From: Spirochaetia bacterium UBA6919
Lineage (GTDB): Bacteria; Spirochaetota; UBA6919
DNA: 64,000 nucleotides
Direction: 5' to 3'
Assembly: GCA_002450905.1 (NCBI GenBank)
Contig: DKAT01000058.1
Span: 1 to 64,000 of the forward strand
The notes under the pieces were generated by a model that worked only from the letters and a program-made list of their open reading frames with translations, ran no database searches and was not told the DNA's origin. The position numbers and the translations under genes were made by a program. How positions within the stretch are numbered: the first letter of the stretch is position 1; the number at the start of each line of letters is the position of its first letter. Positions 27,234 to 34,488 of the stretch are shown one piece after another.

Positions 27234-27788
27234 ATGAATTCTTTTGCTAATATTAAAAAGATATTTGTTTTCTTTATTGTATTCTTACTTTTAACTACTC
27301 TTAACATCTCGTTGTTTGCTGAAAACATGAAACAACAGCAACGACGCCACGTTAAAGAAAAAAGACAGTTATTAATCAAACAACGAAAAGAGCGTCTTGC
27401 ACTGATCAGAAAAATGCGTGCTATCCAACGTGCAAAGAGACTAGCTCGTATAAAAAAACTCCGTGCCATGAGATTAAAACGACTTCGACAACATCGTGCC
27501 TTACGTCTCAAACAACGTCAATTATATCTTAAACGATTACAACAACTTCGTGCTCACAAAAAAAATCAAATGAAAAAAGGTGTTATTCGATACGGAAAAG
27601 GACGATATGTCTACAAACGTGTTGTAAATGGCTGGACAGTAATTATATATTCTCAAACTCCTCTTGATAAAGCAATGTTACAAGTAATAGTGGATAATTT
27701 AAAGCAGGTTAAAGACACAAAATCAGATAAAAAATCGGTTACCCCAGATAATTCAATGAAAAAAATGGAGAAGACCGAAAAAAAGTAA
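27234..27788 (+). CDS. Exported, extremely basic Arg/Lys/Gln-rich protein
   Basis: A 184-residue protein with a signal peptide (VFFIVFLLLTTLNISLFA, about 12-29). It is followed by about 85 residues (33-117) that are nearly all Arg, Lys, Gln, Leu and His in a helical pattern (RAIQRAKRLARIKKLRAMRL). The C-terminal third is less basic and has a strand-rich segment (VIRYGKGRYVYKRVVNGWTVIIYSQTPLD) and a Lys/Asp tail. A good AAGGAG ribosome-binding site precedes the ATG. I do not recognise a family. A long, positively charged periplasmic helix could bind nucleic acid, LPS or peptidoglycan (inference). Confidence 0.7.
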   Translation: MNSFANIKKIFVFFIVFLLLTTLNISLFAENMKQQQRRHVKEKRQLLIKQRKERLALIRKMRAIQRAKRLARIKKLRAMRLKRLRQHRALRLKQRQLYLKRLQQLRAHKKNQMKKGVIRYGKGRYVYKRVVNGWTVIIYSQTPLDKAMLQVIVDNLKQVKDTKSDKKSVTPDNSMKKMEKTEKK

Positions 27789-27934
27789 TTAGCCATAAAT
27801 TCGGTAAAAAAAATAACGTCAAAACTGATATTTATGGATCATACAATAATTTTAATAATGCTCTTGAAAACCATAAAAACGTCATATATCTTTACCTGGG
27901 ATATCAAAAAATAATTTCGCTATCGTCTAACATA

Positions 27935-28252
27935 GTGAAGTTCCACAATCTAATTGAGCTTGACTTAAATGGAAATCTAATTTCTACACTCCCCGAAGAA
28001 ATCGGTAAATTAAAAAGACTTAAAAAATTATACCTCTTTGGCAATAGTTTAACATCCATACCACCACAAATCGGAGGATGCACTTCTCTTGAAATCATTA
28101 ATTTAAAATCAAATAAAATCTCAAAACTACCCCCAGAAATCGCTAATCTAAAAAAACTTAAATTACTAGACTTGAGAAACAATCCCATTTCTTCCGAAGA
28201 GATAACTAAAATTAAAAATATTTTACCAAATTGTATTATATTATCTGATTGA
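27935..28252 (+). CDS. Leucine-rich repeat protein, 5' end missing
   Basis: A 105-residue ORF from a GTG inside the first LRR. The same frame is open back to 27752 and encodes NNALENHKNVIYLYLGYQKI, matching the entry motif of the 10322 lipoprotein, but no ATG, signal peptide or lipobox exists before the stop at 27749-27751. Repeats: LIELDLNGNLISTLPEEI, LKKLYLFGNSLTSIPPQI, LEIINLKSNKISKLPPEI, LKLLDLRNNPISSEE, then the cap KIKNILPNCIILSD. The 3' end is well preserved, so the loss of the 5' part is either recent or the protein uses an unusual start. The open frame overlaps the end of the basic-protein gene. Confidence 0.62.
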   Translation: MKFHNLIELDLNGNLISTLPEEIGKLKRLKKLYLFGNSLTSIPPQIGGCTSLEIINLKSNKISKLPPEIANLKKLKLLDLRNNPISSEEITKIKNILPNCIILSD

Positions 28253-28373
28253 GGATTCCTGAAAATATCAAATTGATTAAAATTGTGTAAATGAAAGTAA
28301 AATATAAAATCAACGATCAAAACAAGGAATTAAACTCCATTGACTGGTTTTAATTTAAATCAAAAAGGAAATT

Positions 28374-28670
28374 ATGCCAAATCTAACATATATATCTTCC
28401 GATAGAAAATCATTAAAAAGTAAAGTCTATAAAGGTTTAACAATCTGTGATGCCCTTAAAATGATTGGAAATTACCCCTCTATGAATTGTGGAGGACGCG
28501 CCAAATGTGCTACCTGCAAAATCAAGGTACTCGAAGGGAGTGAGTTTCTAACCAATGTCACCCAGGAAGAAATATCCCGTCTGGGCTCTGATTTAATCAG
28601 TGAAAACTTCCGTCTGGCTTGTCAATCAATGATTAACGGTGATGTCACAATACAATCCTGCCTTGATTAA
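28374..28670 (+). CDS. [2Fe-2S] ferredoxin
   Basis: A 98-residue plant/adrenodoxin-fold ferredoxin. The cluster ligands are Cys39, Cys45, Cys48 (CGGRAKCATC) and Cys83 (LACQ), the CX5CX2CXnC pattern. It is a cytosolic one-electron carrier. It begins a compact run: J-domain protein 20 bp downstream, then an O-methyltransferase overlapping the J-domain gene by 4 bp. Partners for electron transfer are not identifiable here. AAAAAGGAAATT precedes the ATG, a good ribosome-binding site. Confidence 0.88.
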   Translation: MPNLTYISSDRKSLKSKVYKGLTICDALKMIGNYPSMNCGGRAKCATCKIKVLEGSEFLTNVTQEEISRLGSDLISENFRLACQSMINGDVTIQSCLD

Positions 28671-28690
28671 AGGATTAATAAAGGTATTCT

Positions 28691-29338
28691 ATGCCACTAA
28701 CTCTCTATGATATATTAAATGTACCCTACCACGCATCCATTGACGATATCAAACAATCATTCTGGAGCATGGCAAAGAGATATCACCCGGACTCCTCTCA
28801 AAATGGTGATCCAAGAAAGTTTGAAATCATCACAAAGGCATATAAAATTCTCGGTAATGAACAACTAAAAAAATCATATGATAAAAAGATTTTATCAAAA
28901 AATGTAATATTTGATCAATCAGGACATGGTTACGCTAAAATCCCAAAAAAAAGGATTGAATATATCTCATCCCTTAAAAATCTCACAAATCACGGACTCC
29001 TCAATAAAAAATTGATCAAAAGAAAACATCGACTCGCCAATTTCCAATACGATGTCTCCATAGGAATCACATTAAATGAAAACAGACAGGGTGTTATCTG
29101 CAGTATTCCCCTGCCAGCCCGTGGAGTATGCACAGTATGCTATGGATCAGATCGTATGTGTTATCTCTGTGACGGCATTGGAAATATCCTGACTGTCGAG
29201 GACTTGAATCTAATTGTCCCCCCCAATTCCACAAATCATTCCATCATAGAAATCAATCTCAAGGATAATCCCCCTAAAAATATGATGCACTTCACCTTAG
29301 AAACTATTAGAATCCTTATCTATTTAATTAACCCATGA
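28691..29338 (+). CDS. DnaJ-like J-domain protein with a partial zinc centre
   Basis: A 215-residue protein with an N-terminal J domain (YDILNVPYHASIDDIKQSFWSMAKRYHPD, HPD at 32-34, then FEIITKAYKILGNEQLKKSYD), so it should stimulate an Hsp70 ATPase. The G/F region is missing. Residues 147-160 hold CTVCYGS and CYLCDGIG, i.e. half of the DnaJ zinc repeats (one zinc site instead of two), followed by a shortened substrate-binding-like beta domain (LNLIVPPNSTNHSIIEI). It is therefore a compact type A/C intermediate. It sits between a ferredoxin and an O-methyltransferase gene in the same transcriptional unit. Confidence 0.82.
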   Translation: MPLTLYDILNVPYHASIDDIKQSFWSMAKRYHPDSSQNGDPRKFEIITKAYKILGNEQLKKSYDKKILSKNVIFDQSGHGYAKIPKKRIEYISSLKNLTNHGLLNKKLIKRKHRLANFQYDVSIGITLNENRQGVICSIPLPARGVCTVCYGSDRMCYLCDGIGNILTVEDLNLIVPPNSTNHSIIEINLKDNPPKNMMHFTLETIRILIYLINP

Positions 29339-29976
29339 CATTCATCCAGCCCGCAATACACGAATATCTTAAATCCCTCAATAGAAAAGAAGACTATCAG
29401 TTAGATCTCCTTCAAAAAATGGGTCATGCAGACAATATCCCCATAGTAGATGATGATGTTGGAAAATTTCTTTATATGATCACCCTCTTAAAAAACCCCG
29501 AAAATATATTGGAAATCGGTTTTGGTGGAGGATATTCCACATTATGGATGGCAAAAGCCCTTAAGAATGGGAAAATCACATCCCTTGAATTAAATACTGA
29601 CCGTCTGGAAATAGGAAAAAAAGCCTTTAATGATTTTCATCTCTCATCCAAAGTAGATATAATCTATAAAGACGCCATAAAATATCTTGAAGAGTGCGAA
29701 GAAGCATATTTCGATATCGTATTCCTGGATGCCATTAAAAGAAGTTACATAAAATATCTCCCACTCATTAAAAGAGCTTTAAAAAAGGGCGGAATATTCC
29801 TGACTGATAATATATTATTTAGAGGAAATCCAGTAAAACCGGATGTAGATAAAAAATACCAGGCAGGCACACAAATTATAAAAGATTTTAATAAAATTTT
29901 ATCCGAATCAAAAGATTACGAAACAATATTCCTCCCCATAGGAGACGGACTTAGCTTCTCAATCCGGTTGAAATAA
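29335..29976 (+). CDS. O-methyltransferase family (CCoAOMT-like) SAM methyltransferase
   Basis: A 213-residue class I methyltransferase of the bacterial caffeoyl-CoA-OMT-like group. SAM motif I is ILEIGFGGGYSTLWMA (about 51-66), followed by ITSLELNTDRLEIGKKAF, DIVFLDAIKRSYIKYL (metal-site Asp) and the GGIFLTDNILFRG strand. The start codon overlaps the stop of the J-domain gene (ATGA, 29335-29338), so translation is coupled. Substrate unknown: relatives methylate catechol-like compounds or tRNA. Confidence 0.85.
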   Translation: MTFIQPAIHEYLKSLNRKEDYQLDLLQKMGHADNIPIVDDDVGKFLYMITLLKNPENILEIGFGGGYSTLWMAKALKNGKITSLELNTDRLEIGKKAFNDFHLSSKVDIIYKDAIKYLEECEEAYFDIVFLDAIKRSYIKYLPLIKRALKKGGIFLTDNILFRGNPVKPDVDKKYQAGTQIIKDFNKILSESKDYETIFLPIGDGLSFSIRLK

Positions 29977-30054
29977 TCGCTGAGAATAGTTATTATTCAA
30001 CAAAACCCATCAAAAATTCAAAATAATATGTAAAATTATAATCAAACAACCCCC

Positions 30055-30087
30055 TCATGGGAAAATCATGGGAAAATCATGGGAAAA
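30055..30087. repeat. Three tandem 11-bp repeats (TCATGGGAAAA)
   Basis: Units at 30055-30065, 30066-30076 and 30077-30087 are identical. The minus strand near 4855-4890 shows a looser version. Confidence 0.85.
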
Positions 30088-30144
30088 ACAATTGAGCTTC
30101 AAAAGACAAATTATAGTCATTATACTCTAAATTCCCTGCACATT

Positions 30145-30180
30145 CCTTCACCCCTCAGGGGAGAAGGTTAGGATGAGGGG
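30145..30180. repeat. GC-rich palindromic element
   Basis: CCTTCACCCC / GGGGAGAAGG (30145-30167) pairs over nine of ten positions around TCA. An overlapping pair CCCCTCA (30151-30157) / TGAGGGG (30174-30180) gives an alternative stem. The motif resembles the 'CCCCTCATCCTAACC...CTCCCC' palindromes that are scattered in intergenic DNA of many unrelated bacteria (from memory, not searched). Confidence 0.6.
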
Positions 30181-30336
30181 AGACAAACATTCAATATCCT
30201 AGTAGGGCGAGGTTTCAGCCTTGCGTTACCCATATATCCTTGTCTGTCATCTTACATTCTACCAATCATGCTTCACTGGATTAAGAAAATCACTTCTCCA
30301 TTCATCAAACAAAGTGAGGGACAGAATATAAATCAA

Positions 30337-30813
30337 TTATTCAGATTCATCTAATCGATGACCTAAGGAAATACGGCTTAAAAATTTCAGAGGCAATTTG
30401 GAATAGTCATACTGGTATAAACCTTTACTGCTGATTAAAAACAACTTTTTATCAAAAGCAATAATATCATAAGTTAAGCCCACTTCTTTGATATGCTGTA
30501 TCATTTTTATTTTTATCTTGTTTTGGATATTAAATATTTTTAGTCCACTGATTCCATCAGCAACAAACAGTAAATCCTGATCCACACCTAATCCATGCGG
30601 TTGATCAAGTCCGTAAGAAGCAATTTGCGTAGGATTAAATATATCAGTTATATTAAGGATTTGTAACTCATTACGTCCTCTCATGCAAGAAGTCCCGGAT
30701 CTCAGGGTAATGTAAGCAAATTTCCCTTCAGCTACAAAGGGATTATATTTAAATTTATTTTTGATACGGGTTACAAGTCTATAAATATTATACATTACTT
30801 TCTTAACAGTCAT
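30337..30813 (-). CDS. LVIVD-repeat beta-propeller fragment
   Basis: A 158-residue ORF with LVIVD-type repeats: NPFVAEGKFAYITLRSGTSC, LQILNITDIFNPTQIASYGL, PHGLGVDQDLLFVADGISGLKIFNI. This family forms a beta-propeller and is normally a secreted or lipid-anchored protein of 350-450 residues, common in Leptospira and Bacteroidetes. Here signal peptide and first blades are missing. The segment before NPFVAEG (MTVKKVMYNIYRLVTRIK) has no family match. I think this is a 5'-truncated remnant of a propeller gene now lying behind a signalling operon, though a short cytosolic protein cannot be excluded. Confidence 0.6.
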   Translation of the reverse strand: MTVKKVMYNIYRLVTRIKNKFKYNPFVAEGKFAYITLRSGTSCMRGRNELQILNITDIFNPTQIASYGLDQPHGLGVDQDLLFVADGISGLKIFNIQNKIKIKMIQHIKEVGLTYDIIAFDKKLFLISSKGLYQYDYSKLPLKFLSRISLGHRLDESE

Positions 30814-30818
30814 TTCTA

Positions 30819-31052
30819 TTATGAATGGACTGGGATTTCTTCATTATTTTGAATGAGATAAATTTCATCCTGGCCTTCGATAGCGGTTTCTCGGTGGTTG
30901 GATTCGTTGGATTGAAAGACGATACGGTATGTTTTTTTTGTGGAGCAGATTTTACAGGCGGAATAGATATTGGTGATGTTTCCAAAATGAGTTTGACCCT
31001 TATATTTACCCGCATTCCAGATGACTTTGATGGAGTCACCGATTTTGATCAT
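30819..31052 (-). CDS. Small protein of unknown function in the CHASE2 kinase operon
   Basis: A 77-residue cytosolic protein (IKIGDSIKVIWNAGKYKGQTHFG start) with alternating strands suggestive of a small SH3/KOW-like barrel, two Cys (CKIC) and an acidic C-terminus. I do not recognise a family. It starts 4 bp after the stop of the REC-PAS gene and so is very probably cotranscribed with it. A longer overlapping frame (30803-31039) is a shadow. Confidence 0.6.
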   Translation of the reverse strand: MIKIGDSIKVIWNAGKYKGQTHFGNITNIYSACKICSTKKTYRIVFQSNESNHRETAIEGQDEIYLIQNNEEIPVHS

Positions 31053-31056
31053 AGAT

Positions 31057-31749
31057 TTATTTCACCTCATAAATCACAATGACATAGGCAATCTCCTGGT
31101 CATTCTTATCTTTTAATGTGGATCTGGTGAGAGAAACGGTTATTTCTGAGCCGTCTTTTTTTTTGTGAATAAATGTTCCCTCGGAATTCATCTGACTGGT
31201 ATCTTTCCAGACCTGATAACTGTGTTGCCCAAGAATTTCTTCATCTTTATAACCATAGGTAGAACAGAAAGATTTATTGACAAAAATGATTTTATCTGAT
31301 TTATCGATTATATAAATACGATCTTTGACATGCATGATAGCGTGATTGAGCATTCTGGATCTGGATTCGTTTGCCTGATGTTTAATGGCATTTTCAATAG
31401 TAGCCGGGAGGAAATTGAGGTAATTATGGTCTTCATCCTTAATAATATATTCATAGGCACCACTATTCAGAGCTTTTATAGCGATTTCAGCGTCATCAGC
31501 CCCCGTTACAAAAATAGTTATCACTCCACTTGGAATATTATTCAGTACATCAAAACCCGTTCCATCCCCAAGAAAATAATCAATGATAACAATATCAAAT
31601 TTCTCGGATGATAAAAATTGCTTTGCTGAACTGACGGATCCAGCAATTTTATAATCATAGGGAAGTTTCTTATTAGTTACAACACGTTTAAAAGCCGATT
31701 GATCAATACCGTTATCTTCAATCAACAGGACTTTGTAATTAGAGGGCAT
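31057..31749 (-). CDS. Response regulator with receiver and PAS domains
   Basis: A 230-residue cytosolic signalling protein: receiver domain at 1-125 (VLLIEDNG, phospho-Asp57 in VIIDYFLGDGTG, VTGADD with the conserved Thr/Ala, and Lys in YIIKDED) followed by a PAS domain at about 128-230 (DRIYIIDKSDKIIFVN, TYGYKDEEILGQ, VSLTRSTLKDKN). No DNA-binding or enzymatic output is present, so it may signal by protein contact. It lies 63 bp after the CHASE2 kinase gene and is the likely partner of that kinase (inference). Confidence 0.9.
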   Translation of the reverse strand: MPSNYKVLLIEDNGIDQSAFKRVVTNKKLPYDYKIAGSVSSAKQFLSSEKFDIVIIDYFLGDGTGFDVLNNIPSGVITIFVTGADDAEIAIKALNSGAYEYIIKDEDHNYLNFLPATIENAIKHQANESRSRMLNHAIMHVKDRIYIIDKSDKIIFVNKSFCSTYGYKDEEILGQHSYQVWKDTSQMNSEGTFIHKKKDGSEITVSLTRSTLKDKNDQEIAYVIVIYEVK

Positions 31750-31812
31750 TTTATACTCCGGGTTAGAAAATATGATGAAATATAATAATGATTTTTAAAA
31801 TATGTTAATTAT

Positions 31813-34302
31813 TTATACAGATTCCTCAGAGTGTATCGGTAGAGTGAACAGGAATCTTGATCCCTCAGCTATTTTTGAATCGACCCAAATTTTCCCGCCA
31901 TGTTGTTCGATGATCTTTTTCACAATCGATAATCCAACCCCTGAACTATCAATATTTTCATTCTTGTTGACCTTATTAAATATCTGGAATATCTGCTCGT
32001 AAAATTCTTCTGGGATCCCTGGACCGTTATCGGATATGATAAATAAATAATGATTATTTTCTTGTTTAGAAGAGATGTGGATTTCTCCCACAGGTTTGTC
32101 TATGTATTTGATTCCATTACCAATAAGATTTTGAAAGACCTGACCTATCTTCGTCTCTTCACAAAAAATCGTTGGCAATCTATTATCAATATGGATTTTC
32201 ATGGTATCAGGAGGTGATAAAAGTTCTATGGTAGTGGAAACCAGTGTATTCAAATCAACTAAAGATTTATCAGTAATAATTTGACCAGCACGGGAATACT
32301 GGAGGATTGCATCGATAAGTTTTCTCATCTCCTTAACTTTATCAGACATGAGTTGAAGCTGTTCTTTTCCGTTATCATCTAATTTATCGGAGTAATCTTC
32401 ATAGATCCACTGGGATATGGCGTTAATTCCCCTGAGTGGTGCTTTTAAATCGTGGGATACAATATGGGCAAAGCTCTTCAGTTCATTATTCAAATAGATA
32501 AGCTCCTCATTTCTTCTATCTAATAAAGCATTTAATTTTCGCTCAATCTTCTCAATCCTCTTTAAATCACTGATGTCCTGTATTACTGTTTCCATTGCAG
32601 GATTCCTCTGATAATTAAATTGAATGGAGTGGGATTTAATATATAATTCATCCTTGTTATCTGACTGCATCTTATATTCTGACCGATCGGTTTCTATATC
32701 CCCTTTCTCAAGCTTGCTCATATTTTCTGTAAATAATTTTGCACTGTTCTGATCAATATAGTCTACGAAGAGGGTATTTTCAATAGAGGTTCCATTAATT
32801 ATTCTAAGGATATGATAAGCACTTTGGTTTGCAAAAAGGATTTTCCCCTGTTGATGGATTATTATTCCAATAGGAGACACCTTGACAAGCTGGATATAGA
32901 TGTTATCTCTTAATTCATCAAGGAGTTTTCTTAAAGAAACCACAATGAAGGTCGAAAGTACAGCTATATTAATGGATAATGTGCTCAGAAGGATATTATA
33001 TTTAATCAATACAAACGGAATTGCTGTGAGTAATATAATTATAAGTATTGATAATAAAATACCTTTAATTGATGAGGATTTACTAATAATATAACCTGTC
33101 AATAGTGTTACTATGAGGATTATTATAACTTTCAATATCCTGGAATCATACTCAACAAGGAAATCACCATTCATAAAATTATTAATCAGGGTTGCATGAA
33201 TGTGAATCCCGGATTCCTTATGATTAAACGGGGTTGGTATAGGAACAAAAATCCCTGGTGCAAGGGTTCCAACTATCACTATTTTCTTTTGAAATGCTTC
33301 CACTGGTGTTTTGAGTAATAATCTTTCAGGGAGTTCCTCTACCAGCTTTGGATTATATTTTGATATGACTTTCCTCAACTGAAGAATATTACGGGTATTT
33401 TGATATAATGACGGATAGGTAATGGGTGGGGATAATTTTAATGTCTTGTATTCTTCATACAATTTATTAATATAATCATAAATACGAATCATATCAATAT
33501 GGTAGTAGTCTTTATAAATTGAGTTGTCCCCATAATACTTTAACCTGAAATGCCCTTTGTCATCCAGTGGAATGAACTGATTATTATAATACAGATTGCC
33601 ATTTTGATAAGTGATTTTTTTATCGGGAAATAATTTTAATATTGCTGAAAGTCCAAGGGATGGATACACTTGATGATTATATTTTGCAATGAGTTGAGAA
33701 CGCCGTAAAGTATTGTCAAAGTCCAGGTCGATATTATCAAATCCAATGGATTGAGCTGAATTGAGGAGTGGTTCTATGGGGAATAATATATCATTGTATT
33801 TCTTAAGATTAGAAAATGAATTAAGATCTTTTAAAGAAAATCTTTTTAAACCAGGATTGGGATTTTTATTGTTATTTTTCTTTGAAAATGGAAAAAAAAA
33901 CGGAAATATTACGTTCTTTGCAGAATGGACAGCTTGAGCAAAGATTTGATCTTCTTGAGGGTTATCGAAAGATTCTTCAGAAAAAATGATGTTAAAAATT
34001 ATGAATTGAGCACCGCATAAATTTAAATAATTGACTAGTTTGGAATACATCGATCTCTTCCAGGGCCAGCCCATTCGATAATATTTTTTTGCTTCTCTGA
34101 TAGATCTTTGATTAGAAACAGCATAGACAATTTTTGAACTTGTTTTCTTTCTTTCAACCATGGTTCTGAGAATAAAATCGGAAAATACATTTTCATATCG
34201 ATAAAAACTATTGGTTAAATATAAAATTGATATCAGTATCCCAATAATTAAAGATATAAGTAGATATTTTAGATGTGTACTGAGTTGGAAGATTTTTTTC
34301 AT
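31813..34302 (-). CDS. CHASE2-domain PAS sensor histidine kinase
   Basis: An 829-residue membrane kinase. An N-terminal membrane helix (about 10-30) is followed by an extracytoplasmic CHASE2 sensor (about 50-380; YYRMGWPWKRSMYSKLVNYL, KKIVIVGTLAPGIFVPIPTPF) and three closely spaced helices (about 387-460), the typical CHASE2 arrangement. A PAS domain (about 475-590), coiled coil and HisKA with phospho-His617 (FAHIVSHDLKAPLRG) come next. The ATPase domain carries NLIGNGIKYID, DNGPGIPEEF and GVGLSIVKKI. The DLKAPLRG form of HisKA is the bacteriophytochrome-like class. It heads an operon with the REC-PAS gene and a 77-residue protein. Confidence 0.93.
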   Translation of the reverse strand: MKKIFQLSTHLKYLLISLIIGILISILYLTNSFYRYENVFSDFILRTMVERKKTSSKIVYAVSNQRSIREAKKYYRMGWPWKRSMYSKLVNYLNLCGAQFIIFNIIFSEESFDNPQEDQIFAQAVHSAKNVIFPFFFPFSKKNNNKNPNPGLKRFSLKDLNSFSNLKKYNDILFPIEPLLNSAQSIGFDNIDLDFDNTLRRSQLIAKYNHQVYPSLGLSAILKLFPDKKITYQNGNLYYNNQFIPLDDKGHFRLKYYGDNSIYKDYYHIDMIRIYDYINKLYEEYKTLKLSPPITYPSLYQNTRNILQLRKVISKYNPKLVEELPERLLLKTPVEAFQKKIVIVGTLAPGIFVPIPTPFNHKESGIHIHATLINNFMNGDFLVEYDSRILKVIIILIVTLLTGYIISKSSSIKGILLSILIIILLTAIPFVLIKYNILLSTLSINIAVLSTFIVVSLRKLLDELRDNIYIQLVKVSPIGIIIHQQGKILFANQSAYHILRIINGTSIENTLFVDYIDQNSAKLFTENMSKLEKGDIETDRSEYKMQSDNKDELYIKSHSIQFNYQRNPAMETVIQDISDLKRIEKIERKLNALLDRRNEELIYLNNELKSFAHIVSHDLKAPLRGINAISQWIYEDYSDKLDDNGKEQLQLMSDKVKEMRKLIDAILQYSRAGQIITDKSLVDLNTLVSTTIELLSPPDTMKIHIDNRLPTIFCEETKIGQVFQNLIGNGIKYIDKPVGEIHISSKQENNHYLFIISDNGPGIPEEFYEQIFQIFNKVNKNENIDSSGVGLSIVKKIIEQHGGKIWVDSKIAEGSRFLFTLPIHSEESV

Positions 34303-34316
34303 AAATTATTTTTGGG

Positions 34317-34345
34317 TTGAAATAAACTGAATGTTGTGCTATAAT
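34317..34345 (+). promoter_or_regulatory. Extended -10 promoter of the outer-membrane-like protein gene
   Basis: TTGAAA (34317-34322), 17 bp, TATAAT (34340-34345), with TGC directly before the -10 box. It lies about 140 bp upstream of the 34489 start and points away from the divergent CHASE2 kinase gene. Confidence 0.6.
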
Positions 34346-34488
34346 ATAATAATTTTACTAAATAAATTTTATGTAAAAATAGAGACGGCTTAATTAAGAT
34401 TATATTAAAATAATTTATCCCGTTGTGAAATCGGCTTGTTAATTTATATATCAATATTTTAAAAAATATTTAAATAAAGGATAATTTT

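Larger units (their letters stand above)
29977..30336. other. Intergenic region rich in short repeats and hairpins
   Basis: About 360 bp without a supported gene between convergent genes. It carries three perfect 11-bp tandem units, a strong G/C hairpin, and a GCGAGG / CCTTGC hairpin (about 30207-30224). Its base composition differs from the surrounding AT-rich DNA. A 28-codon ORF at about 30270 (MLHWIKKITSP) is unconvincing. Confidence 0.6.

Noticed and set aside
27185..27511. An Arg-rich open frame on the minus strand across the basic exported protein gene
   Set aside because: Reverse-complement shadow of the repetitive basic region; the plus-strand gene has a signal peptide and ribosome-binding site.
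30055..30087. Possible CRISPR array
   Set aside because: Units are 11 bp and directly tandem, without spacers, and no cas gene is present.
30803..31039. A 78-codon frame overlapping the small gene behind the REC-PAS regulator
   Set aside because: Overlaps 30819-31052 in another frame, which has better spacing to the upstream gene and more protein-like composition.
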